Below, piece after piece: positions 1 to 9,285 of a DNA stretch of 25,110 bases. The stretch is from NCBI GenBank assembly GCA_037176905.1, contig JBBBWG010001171.1:1-25110 (forward strand), given 5' to 3'. Every line of letters begins with the position of its first letter. Within the stretch, counting starts at the first letter, position 1. This stretch comes from Azolla pinnata. Lineage: Eukaryota; Streptophyta; Polypodiopsida; Salviniales; Salviniaceae. The position numbers and the translations under genes are program-made. The notes under the pieces are model-generated. The model did not search any database. It was not told the origin of the DNA and was given only the letters and a program-made list of their open reading frames with translations.

Positions 1-1
1 G

Positions 2-184
2 GCGGCGGAGGCGTCGTTGTCGTCGGAGCCGGTGCTTCCGCGGCACGCGCTCACGCCCTGCGTCTACAAGGGCGCGCTCTTGTACGACGCGCCCTTCCGC
101 GACGCCCACGCCGCCGACTACAGCCTGCGCTGGTGCGTGGCCCGCCTCCCCGACCGCCGCTTGGCCTGCCCCCATCTTCTTCCT

Positions 185-215
<31 letters not shown>

Positions 216-589
216 TCCTCGTCCTCCCGTGGGAGCAAGAGGAGGAGGAGGAGGAGGAGCTCGATGCCCCTTCTTCTTCTTCTTCTAGCTGTCCCTTGTT
301 GCCCCTCCTCTTCTACTCTCGTGCCCCTTCTTCCCCCAGGCGCTTCAGCGGCTCCGCGCGCCTCGTGCCCTTCGCTTGCCTGCTGTGCCGCCCCGTGTGG
401 GGCGCGTCGCCCAGCCACCCGATGCGCCTCCACTTTGTCGACCTCCGCTTCGGCTTCCTCTGGACAGCGCCGCCCGCCGATGCCGATCGTCGCGCGCCGT
501 CGCCCTCGTCGCCCTCGCCCGCTCCCGGCGGCGATGACCATGATGCCTTCCTCCTCCTCCTCCTCCAACACCTCCTCGATTGGCATTAA
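2..589 (+). CDS. 3' part of an unrecognised GC-rich gene (5' end outside window)
   Basis: One frame is open from the first bases of the window to a TAA at 587-589, giving about 195 residues with no ATG until Met at 421, so any real start lies upstream. The first ~55 residues look like ordinary globular protein (VYKGALLYDAPFRDAHAADY, then SLRWCVARLPDRR). They are followed by a proline run coded by a CCG repeat, a glutamate run coded by GAG, a serine run coded by TCT, and a compositionally odd tail ending LLQHLLDWH. A CCCCCAG at about 335-341 could be a splice acceptor, so the part between the globular piece and the tail may include an intron. GC and third-position GC are much higher than in the other genes here. 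I do not recognise the family. The first part is more protein-like in this frame than in the others I read, but coding is not certain. Confidence 0.4.
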
Positions 590-871
590 ATCAAAAGTAT
601 TTCCATCCTCGATTCCCGCGCCCGCCCCGCTCCGCCACCCATCCAACGCCCCGACGGCACGACCCGGAAACGCCGATTCCATCCGCCTGGCGGCCTAAGT
701 ATTCTGAGGGTATCTCCCAATCGCCTTGCGCATTGCGACCCATCCGATCCATCGCGGCCTGATTTCATGCCGCGGCCGCGTCCATCCATCTTTTCATCTC
801 TAGCCTCTCTCTTCTTCGTCGACCGATCTGAAACTCGTCGTCGCTACTCTGTTGTAGCTCTGTTGTACGCG

Positions 872-880
872 TATATATAA
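872..880 (+). promoter_or_regulatory. Possible TATA box
   Basis: TATATATAA follows a CT-rich, GC-moderate stretch and lies about 125 bases before the ATG of the 43-codon frame at 1005. The match is to the general plant TATA consensus only. In AT-rich plant DNA such strings are common, so this is weak without transcript data. Confidence 0.2.
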
Positions 881-1004
881 GATCGGATCCGGCTGTACTT
901 TGTGTGATCAATGCGCCGCGTAGCCGTTGCTGCACACAGATGTCGATTACAGCAATGCATCTCCATCATCTTGATCTGCTTCCCCCGGATCTGTGTTCAA
1001 TAAC

Positions 1005-1136
1005 ATGCCTACTCTCTTCGACTTCTCTTTCGATATGCTCGACTTGCCGAGTGAGCTCCTCGACACTAATACGATCCACGCTTCTAGCGATCCGGACTTT
1101 TTCGACGAGACGATAAGGGCAAAACAGCCTCCTTGA
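1005..1136 (+). CDS. Small ORF, 43 codons, unknown
   Basis: ATG at 1005 to TGA at 1134-1136 encodes an acidic, balanced peptide beginning MPTLFDFSFDMLDLPSELLD and ending with ETIRAKQPP. Unlike the simple-sequence frames nearby, its composition is protein-like, with a run of hydrophobic/acidic residues (DFSFDMLDLP) and a DPDFFDETI stretch. It could be the first exon of a longer gene, a fragment of a retroelement polyprotein, or chance. A CAAG/GTATG at about 1160 resembles a splice donor but lies after the stop. I do not recognise the family. Confidence 0.2.
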   Translation: MPTLFDFSFDMLDLPSELLDTNTIHASSDPDFFDETIRAKQPP

Positions 1137-1568
1137 TGTTGAAGCTAATAATGCTTCCCAAGGTATGAACACAATTCTCACTCCCATCCATATCCAATGA
1201 CCCCACAACTTGAGAATATGGTCCACCCCAGACTTTGCTGCCGAGGCCAAGTGTAACTTATAAAAGCTCGAGCCCCCACAGTCCGAATATCTAACATTTT
1301 CCCTACTCCATCAAGTAGCTATCCTTTGGAAAAGGTCTCTCGATTCACCAAGGCCTCGGCGTTTGCCTAGCACATGCGAAGTATGATCGAAGATTCCGGT
1401 TCATCTGATTTTTGGATGCGCCTCTCTCTCGATCGTTGCATCTGCATGAGCACTTCGCTTTCCTTTCGCATCGTTCATATCCTATGTGTACTGGGAGAAA
1501 TCATCGATGAAGGTTATGAAGTAGATGATTCATCTCTCATATTGTTGTGTTCTGAGCCAAATCCCCAT

Positions 1569-2640
1569 CACTACTACAAAACTGCCTATTTATCGACGAA
1601 TATCATCGATATTGTTCATTCGATGTTTTCAAACCAAACATCGTATTGTCGAAAATATTTACAGCTTTGATTTTTTGCCAGCAGATAATACCTACCTATA
1701 GAACCACATCAATATCGACGAATAGCTTAACCATGCGAAAAATTTGCTAAGACAAAATCATCGATGTTTTTTTGCACGATCGTGCTCGCAAATATTGGCG
1801 AATGAACGAAAAATAATTTAGCCCAATCGTCGAAAATATCAACGAGCGTGTCGGGAAATATCCTGCACAATCGTCGATACTTTTGATTATTGTTTTCGAA
1901 CATATAGTTTCCCTACCCAATCTCAATATTATTGGTAGTTATTAGAGGGATGATTGTTGGTAATATCAGTGATCTAGATACTTGATCAATTGTCGATAGT
2001 ATTGACAATCCATTTTGGTGTCATGGTAAAGCTAAGAGCTTTGTTTGTTGTTTTTCTCACTTTGAAGAGTTGCCAAAGCAATGCAATATGCTTTAGCCTT
2101 TTTTTTATTATAAACTAGCTGAGCCTTCTATTAGTGAAGAAATGATACAAATGAAGATCAGAACTAGTTGACTACTAACATTATGGTGCATAAAGAATAA
2201 TCCTAGAATAATGCTACCCATCTTAATCTCCTATTGTACTACATCTTAATCTTAGTCCTCAGCAACAACCCACCTTCGATGGTAGATGCTTTAGCCTTTT
2301 CTAAAAATGAGTTGGAGCTCTACATTTTTATACTAGTAAAAATTTCTCAATATTATGTATATGTCCTCCTTGGCGAGATGGGTGCGATGTTGAGTATTGT
2401 ACATCCTTTTCTACCAATGAAGAATCTCTTTTATGGAGGAAAAAAAATCGACGATTCAACCAGATTGGGCAATAAGTTTCTGTGGAATCGTCAAAACTAT
2501 CAGCACTTGAGCGAACTTTATAATTGTGGGTAACCGCTCCATATAACCAGGCCTACATTATCGGTAGTTCTTTGCATTGATGAATAATATCAATCAATAG
2601 GTTTTCGATTTCGTCGATATTTGTGGTTAGCTGACCTTTG
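1569..2640. mobile_element. Candidate CACTA-type transposon end with subterminal repeats
   Basis: At 1569 the sequence CACTACTACAAAACTGCC resembles the 5' terminus of plant CACTA (En/Spm) elements, which start CACTA followed by an A-rich stretch. Directly inside is TATCGACGAATATCATCGAT, and variants of a short motif (ATCGTCGATA / TATCGACGA / TCGTCGAAAATAT) recur in both orientations at about 1592, 1640, 1710, 1755, 1830, 1870, 1985, 2448, 2490 and 2615. That pattern resembles the subterminal repeats bound by CACTA transposases. No transposase frame is present and I could not find the matching TAGTG end or target duplication, so this would be a non-autonomous, truncated or decayed copy. The right limit is only where the motif stops recurring. 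Confidence 0.35.
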
Positions 2641-3087
2641 TCTTTGATTAAACAACTTCCTCAGTTCATGAACCGTACATCCCCTGACGATTTGTCTATA
2701 ACTAATACACGGTTCTTGTCATCACTGATCTCAACATACCTTCGTTTGCTTAGGCTTCCATAGATTCATAAACCATTCTTCATGGTTCGGTCATGTGGTT
2801 CTAAGAGACTATCGATTTGACGAACCACGAACATTTGAGGTGTTTGTCAGCCACATTGGTTTAGCTGCTTAATTTGTCGAGCTCAAGGTCCTAAGAGTAG
2901 CTGGAGCCTTGTTGCTCTGCTAAATCGATCTTCTTTCTTATGGCAATCTCCTTTATGGTGGGTCAACTCGGTTGCAGCAATACCAACTACATTGATCGAT
3001 CACGTTGTTCTGTCAATCTGTCGCATGGCCCTTTCTTCCGAAGATTCCTTAGCCACTAATTCCAGGATAGTGGGCTATCTACATCTA
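2641..3087. other. Non-coding stretch
   Basis: Stops in all frames and no repeat or motif that I can name. It may belong to the same old repetitive material as its neighbours. Confidence 0.4.
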
Positions 3088-3613
3088 GTTTAATCACATC
3101 ATGAGAAGAAGGTAGTGGACTATATCTACAATAATGTTTGGGACACAATGTAAATTCAAGTGAACTCTTTGACTAGCAACATTAGGCGAGTACTCGACGA
3201 AGGTGATCTCCCCACTGGAGATGGTCGTCTGGAGCGGCCAAACGTGTTATGCAAAGGCCACAAATCAGGCATACTTGCACCATCTCTGCGTCCTTGTTAA
3301 CAATGACATCTATCGAGCCGAGGGAGTTGTAACTAGAGATGTCCTTGAGTCTTCGAGACATGTAAAAGGGCTCAGATGCTGCTGAGCTCTTGTGGATGAT
3401 TGAGCTGCTTTCGAGCCGTGCTGCTGGCAGCACAGATCCTTTGGTTTCAGTTCTTTCGGACCCTTCCATCGACTTCTCCACATCCTGGACGAATGTAGCG
3501 AGAACGAGCATGTTGATTTTGCATTAATGTGCGGTTTAATCGCATCGTGAGAAGATTGTGGGACTATCTACCGCATCAACAATGTTTGAGACACAATGTA
3601 ATTCAAGTTAAAC
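3088..3613. repeat. ~80-bp direct repeat pair enclosing ~370 bp
   Basis: Copy 1 (3088-3164) and copy 2 (3534-3613) share GTTTAATC, CATC-TGAGAAGA, GGACTAT, ACAATGTTTG and GACACAATGTAA in the same order and spacing, with roughly 80% identity by eye. The segment between them holds a 109-codon minus-strand frame (3511-3182) of unknown nature. Two similar direct repeats around a short body could be the LTRs of a very small non-autonomous retroelement (TRIM-like), or a plain duplication. No TG...CA ends or primer-binding site were clear. Confidence 0.45.
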
Positions 3614-5401
3614 TAATCTTTAAACTAATCGTGGTTGATCTCTGGTTGAGTTTGATATGTATCTCAAAACGCAGAATAACGAGAAACTGATGTTGCTGGT
3701 CAAATCGACCCTTTTTCTTCATTAGTTGCGCCTTTTGGGTTCATTGACTGGTACAAGATTCTAATTATTATAAGATTAAAAGAGTAGAGAAATAAAGAGG
3801 ATGATCTTTTAGGAAATGCAGGCAAAATATTGTTCTGATGATCATGCGGCCAATGAACATGATGTAGATTTTAATTAGATTGTTTGTTTAATGCAGAAGG
3901 AAATTAAGCAGATTTGTACAAAAATTTCAGAAATGAGCTACAAGGGGTTGGTTTATCATCCAGTTTTTAGAATGCGTCGGTCTGAACGTCGATTTCTTTA
4001 AACAAACTTAGATTCACTCAAACCATAAGCCAATGTCCAATTAATCCACTCGTTAGATAGACTAGGCGCTTAATATACACACTCGATATAATTCATAATT
4101 GGTCGATTCTCGTTAGTGCAACAAATCGAACCAAATTTAATTTTCAGGTATTCTAATCAAATCATATGGCTAATAATTCGTGAGAGGAGATTATCAGATA
4201 ATTAGGAGACCAGCCGACAGTGTGCAAGACATGGACATCGATGCAATCCGTAATGAGCACTGTTGGACGGACGATGGATCTTTTCCTCTTGCAACAACAA
4301 AAAAGGACGAATTAAAGAATCGATTAACATCATGTACAGTTGTTGAATCTAGTATAGTGTCTTAATAATAGTAGTACTTCGATTTGCTATCCGGACCTTA
4401 GCTTTGATGGAAAGCACAAATAGTGTCCAGAGCTGGCCGCAATATACTGTAGATCAATGATTAATCACAAAGCTTCAAATTAGGTGATTAGAAACACACA
4501 TATATTTATTATTTATGTGATTCAATAGGAGATTGGAAAATCAGCTTGGTTCCCGAGCATGACAAACACATGATTGATCATCGTTGTAGATGACTAGAAG
4601 GTTTGGGAGTACGGTGTATAATATTGTCCGGCGATTTTATAACTAGTCAGCTTGCACAGCCCCAACGTGTAATTAATTATATGACTTGCCAGTTATGTGC
4701 ATAGTTACAACGATTCAGATTCCTTTACTGCATGATATGAATTCAGTACTACTCCTGTACTGTTAAATGCTTCATTACTTTGATTCTCTCTAGTATTTAC
4801 TCATGAGTCATGACACCAGCAACATAATTTGGTATCTGGACGTACCAGCTTAAAAAAGCGCCCCTGCGTCGAAGAATGTGATCATCAGATGATGCGATGT
4901 TTAATCCAATCGTATTAGCCAACAAATCAGTCATCGGCAGAGAAGATCTGTTGATTAACCTTGTCATTAAATTGTACACATTACAGGCTACAGCTAGGCG
5001 CTGATCCCTTTTTCTCACAGTAATTAATAATACTATATCATATATTACATCCATCGAGTATAATTACAAATTGTAATCTACGGTGGCAGTAATGGGATTA
5101 TAATTCACCGTGCATGGGTCAATATATATATATCTATATATAAGTCACCAGAAATTCAGTCATGATAATTACTGCAACAGTTATGAAGAAGAAATGTGCT
5201 GAATTCCATAGTCTGTACTCCAGTGTTGCAGCTATGATATTCGCAATCAGATTAAATATTTGATTCTCTTGTGGGTAGTGTAAAATTAAGATTTGGCTAC
5301 CGTGATCACCACCGACGCGGCCGGAATCTGTACATATTGGAAATTCAACGATAGAGATGAGTATGATCAGATTAACAATATAGAAATGTGTACCGAGTAG
5401 T
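3614..5401. other. AT-rich spacer downstream of the MYB gene
   Basis: Several frames of 60-90 codons exist but none has recognisable protein character. Alternating TA runs occur near 5123-5141. The 3' UTR of the minus-strand MYB gene must lie in its right-hand part. An AATAAA on the minus strand overlaps the MYB stop codon (5406-5401), probably too early to be the working polyadenylation signal. Confidence 0.5.
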
Positions 5402-7146
5402 TTATTTGACAATATTATGGTGTGGAGCCGGCGGATGATGGTGATGATGGCGATGATGATGATGATGATGATGATGGTGATCCGTGATTAATGTGCTGTT
5501 GGTGTTAATCAGGCTGGCCGGGATCATGGATGAATCTACGTGCAGGCCATGGCGATGTTGATGATGATCACGATGGTGAGGGTGATGATAGGATTCATCC
5601 GGGAGCAACACTTGATTTGTAGTACAGTTATTACTATTATTATGCTGTGCGCGTGAGATTGCAGTAGTAAAAGCCGGATTAGAATTGTATGTGCTAATTA
5701 CGGCAGCATTGATGTTAAGCGTGTCGATATTAGTCGTAGAATTCGGCGGCAGCATGTATTGCGGATAATCTGCAGGTCCTGCAGGTCGATGATCTGTGAT
5801 TAGCTGCTGATTAATGTTACCATAAGTAGCCGTTGTACTCCTGGCCGGCGTGATTAGCAGGTGATCTGGATCATCCAGTGCAGCAGGATTAGCAGTACCT
5901 GGATCATTAACGGCCCGCCGCTTCTTATGATCCACGCCCATGCAGAAATCCTCCATCATGTTGCAGCGATGCTGATCCTGATCACCGCTAGTACTGCTCA
6001 TTTCATGATATTGGCGGTCAATCATCATGTTCCTGTTGATTAGAAGATAATTGGCATGGGTAATTCGAGAGCGTCGATCAGCTGCTGCACGTCGACTAAT
6101 CATTCTTCGCCGATCATCATCATCATCATCATCATCATCGTCGTCGTCGTCGACGGGATCATGATTGATGCATTGCATTCCGGACTGCGAGATGTCGTCG
6201 ATCGCATTCCCACTCATCATGTCATGCTGATCACGATCATCTTCGCCACTGATGCCTTGATCATCATCCGCATCTAGCTGGATTAGCTGCCGGCCGTTGT
6301 TGTTGTTGTGGATAATGTCGACGTCTAAATTCATCATCATCGACATCATTCCTTGATGATGATCAGATGCATGATCACCGTCGGGATGTCGATGATGAAC
6401 GGCGCTGATCTGCATGTGGCAATCCCTGGACGGCACAATAATCTCATTCACAGCTGCAACTGATCGAGCTGCTGCACTTGCTGATTCTGCTGCAGCGCCG
6501 GCATTAATTAGCATGGTGCTGCCGCTGCCGCCGCCGCCGCTGCTGCTGTCGCCGCCGCCGATCACATGATTCAGGATATTGCCGGATGATCGGTAAGGAA
6601 GATTGGCATAATCGTTAGCTGCTGATGATCCCGATCCGTAGATTAAATTGGGTAGCTGCTGATGCGCATATAAGAACTGATCATAGAACTGATGATCTGC
6701 GCCATAAGATTCTGCATGATCCGGAGCTAGCTGGCAGTGATCGTGGCTGGCGGCTGCAGCACGGTACGCATGATACTGATCGACGTAGAGTTCTTGAAGC
6801 ACATTAATCTTACTATTGCCGGCAATATTATTGCAGAGCGCCCCGGCATTCTGATGATGATCAGCTGTAGTAGTGCGGCCTGCATGCTGCGGCTGCATAT
6901 ATTGAAAATAGCCAGCGCTGCCCGCCGCCGCCGCCGCTAATTCATGCTCCTGCAGGAAAGGGAACTTGAGCTGGCTACAGCTGGCGCCGGCCGTGATCAC
7001 CGGAGGCCAACGACGATGACGACCCTGATGATTCGGCTTGATCTTATCATCATCATCATCGCCAGCATCGCCATCATCATCATCATCATCATCGTGGGTT
7101 AATGTCGAGCTGACATTGACGGCCGATGACGACGACGATGATGCTG

Positions 7147-7188
<42 letters not shown>

Positions 7189-8701
7189 ATGATGACTGTG
7201 AAGATGAAGATGAAGCCGAAGATGATGAGGATGAAGATGAAGAAGAACAAGAAGAAGATGATGAGGATGATGATGATGATAGTGATGATGATGATGATGA
7301 TGATGATGTTGAAGATGAGGAGGAGGGGGGAATGGATGAAGAGATTATCGCTGTAGCTTTATCCACAAGTCTAGCATCATCGTTCATGTTCCTGCTTCTG
7401 ATCATGATCGGATCGCCGACGGGATTAGGGTTGCAGATCAATCGCGCTGCAATTAGTCGTGCCGACGACGTCGTGCTTCCAGCTGCCGCTAGATTATGAT
7501 CGGCTGATCTGCCGGTAGTATAATCAGTGCTGCAGCTAGTGCCGCGAGCAATAGTATTGCTATCAGCTGCGCCGCGATGATCTGTAGCACTGCAGGCCGG
7601 ATAATATCGATCATCTGCAACAACATCTGCAGGAGGCGAGATTAGGGCATGCAGATCTGCATGCGCCGCCGCGGAGCCCGTGAGCTGCTTCTTCAGCTTC
7701 TTCTTGATACATGAGTTCCAGTAGTTCTTAATCTCGTTGTCCGTCCGGCCCGGAAGGCGCAGGGCAATCTGCGACCACCTAAACCGGAGAAAGGTTGTAT
7801 AAATAATAATACCGTGATCTGATTATAATTAAGCCGGCTAGCAGCGCATGATCAGAATTAACATCAAACGATCGCTTACCACAGATTCGTCACTACAGAT
7901 TCTATAATCCTACATTGATAATGGCTAATTATCGCTGGTTGGTCTGGTCTACCATATTGGTCTCAATTGGATTAGTACCAGAATATGACCGAATTCCCGG
8001 AATTATCGAACGTTAATTAACGAATCAGCTAGCTATAGTTAGCCATATTATGGCCGGCTAGGCGCAGCACATCGACAAAACGATCGCCTGGCCTGATCCG
8101 CCAGATATCATCACCACTAGGGATTCGCATAATTATTCCCTACCCTAATAATGGCTAAATATTGCTGCTGATAAGCCCTAAACCCTACCGGATGATCGAT
8201 CTGCCGGAATTACTGCACGTAAACGCAAGGAAATCAGCTATAGTTATTAGCAGCTATAAACGTGTATTATACCGATTTCCCAGGCGAGCTTGGAGGTCGA
8301 TGATGGTCTTCTCCTCGTGGGGCGAGAGGCTGCCGCGTTTCAGATCGGGGCGCAGGTAATTCATCCACCGCAGCCGGCAGCTCTTGCCGCAGCGCTGCAG
8401 GCCTAATTTAGCAGGGGCAAGGGCTGTAGATCATTAGTACACGCATTTGGTAATTACCCAACGCCATCCAAAATAGGTAGAAAGATCATTAAGAAGAAAA
8501 TCATCGATCATCATCCCGCGATTCACCCATGATCAACCATCGCAATGCATCATCACATGCAACATTAAATAACCATCGCAGCAGTATACAATCCGGTGCG
8601 ATGCAGATTCAAAGGGACATTGATCATCGTGATTTCATACATACATACATACATACATACATACATACATACATACATACATACATACATACATACATAC
8701 G

Positions 8702-8738
<37 letters not shown>

Positions 8739-9285
8739 CGATCGATCGATCGACGTTGAAGAGATGTTTATATGAATTACCGGCTAGTTTAGGGATGGTG
8801 CTCCAACAGGCGGCGTGGCCGTGAGTTGTAATGAAGAGCCGCAGCTTCTCGTCCTCGTCCGGTGACCATAACCCTTTCTTCAGCTTCTGATCCCCGCCAC
8901 TACTGCCAGTGCTGCTGCCGGACGAATTAGTAATCGCCCTCTTGGTAGAAGCATCATCAACACTACTTACAGTACTAGCGTAATTGCCGGTATAATTGCC
9001 ATTATAATCAATGCCATTGATCATGTTAATCTGGCTGCTGCTCTGATCTTGACCTGCCTGATCCTGACGCAGCTGTTGCTGTACTGCGCCGTGGTCTGAT
9101 CCGCTGCTGCTATTACTAGTGTTGCTGCTACTAGTAGTACTACTGCAGCTGCTGCTAACATTATAGCAATATTGGGCGGCCCCTGCAGCAGCAGATAGAA
9201 TATTGTACTGATCTTGCGACGGATCTCTGATTATTGTCTGCGAGGGATGATCATGATCACAGCTCATCGCTCCCACAGACTCCAT
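5402..9285 (-). CDS. R2R3-MYB transcription factor, unusually long (3 exons)
   Basis: Exons 9285-8781, 8402-8273 and 7778-5402, with GT-AG introns of 378 and 494 bp, give about 1003 residues. The start is the first in-frame ATG after a TAA at 9315-9313. Residues ~136-240 form the two MYB repeats: R2 with [23 protein letters not shown] and [13 protein letters not shown]3 with [19 protein letters not shown] and [20 protein letters not shown]. Intron positions and the 130-bp middle exon are those typical of plant R2R3-MYBs. The domain reads closest to the MYB61/50/55/86 type (subgroup 13), which in other plants acts in cell-wall, resource-allocation or stomatal programmes; that assignment is from memory. 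The bHLH-binding signature of R3 is absent. Oddities: a 136-residue Ser/Asn/Gln-rich N-terminal extension (family members usually start a few residues before R2), one extra residue in R2, and a ~760-residue tail with Ser, Ala, Asp and His runs. It should be a nuclear DNA-binding regulator; targets cannot be told. Confidence 0.88.
5409..5482 (-). repeat. Triplet-repeat tract coding the C-terminal His run of the MYB protein
   Basis: GAT/GGT triplets on the plus strand are read on the minus strand as CAT/CAC, giving ten consecutive histidines, one arginine, five more histidines and then [10 protein letters not shown] before the stop. A second, separate run (6115-6145) codes about a dozen aspartates from the opposite triplet orientation. 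Confidence 0.8.
7034..7336 (-). repeat. Triplet-repeat tract coding Ser, Ala and Asp runs in MYB exon 3
   Basis: Imperfect GAT/GAA/GCT-type triplets on the plus strand are read on the minus strand as a long serine-rich run, a ten-residue alanine run and aspartate runs just after the MYB domain. The tract keeps the reading frame throughout, so length changes have been by whole triplets. Confidence 0.8.
8636..8753. repeat. Compound microsatellite (ATAC, GATA, GATC) in MYB intron 1
   Basis: About sixteen ATAC units (8636-8700) pass directly into about nine GATA units (8703-8738) and then four GATC units (to 8753). Each block differs from the next by one base per unit, as expected from successive point changes spread by slippage. 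It lies within intron 1, about 25 bases inside the donor at 8780. Confidence 0.95.

Larger units (their letters stand above)
590..1568. other. Intergenic stretch after the GC-rich frame
   Basis: The GC-rich composition of the first 600 bases fades by about 800. No convincing gene is visible. A TATATATAA sits at 872-880 and a short open frame at 1005-1136 (both listed separately). From about 1170 onward the DNA is AT-richer with stops in all frames. Confidence 0.5.

Noticed and set aside
966..1250. 94-codon minus-strand frame
   Set aside because: No recognisable motif, and it overlaps equally weak plus frames; not enough to call a gene.
3182..3511. 109-codon minus-strand frame between the direct repeats
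   Set aside because: It is open and not low-complexity, but nothing in it matches a retroelement or other domain, so I mention it only with the repeat pair.
6056..6277. Plus-strand frame with an Ile/Val run
   Set aside because: It is the antisense reading of the ATC triplets coding the MYB aspartate run.
7038..7499. 153-codon plus-strand frame rich in Asp and Glu, and a 76-codon Met-rich frame inside it
   Set aside because: Both lie opposite MYB exon 3 and consist of the triplet repeats read in reverse. The minus frame carries the MYB domain and correct splice sites.
8636..8753. Exon 1 of the MYB read on without splicing into [18 protein letters not shown]
   Set aside because: That is the intron microsatellite translated; the donor at 8780 and exon 2 at 8402 restore the conserved MYB domain exactly.
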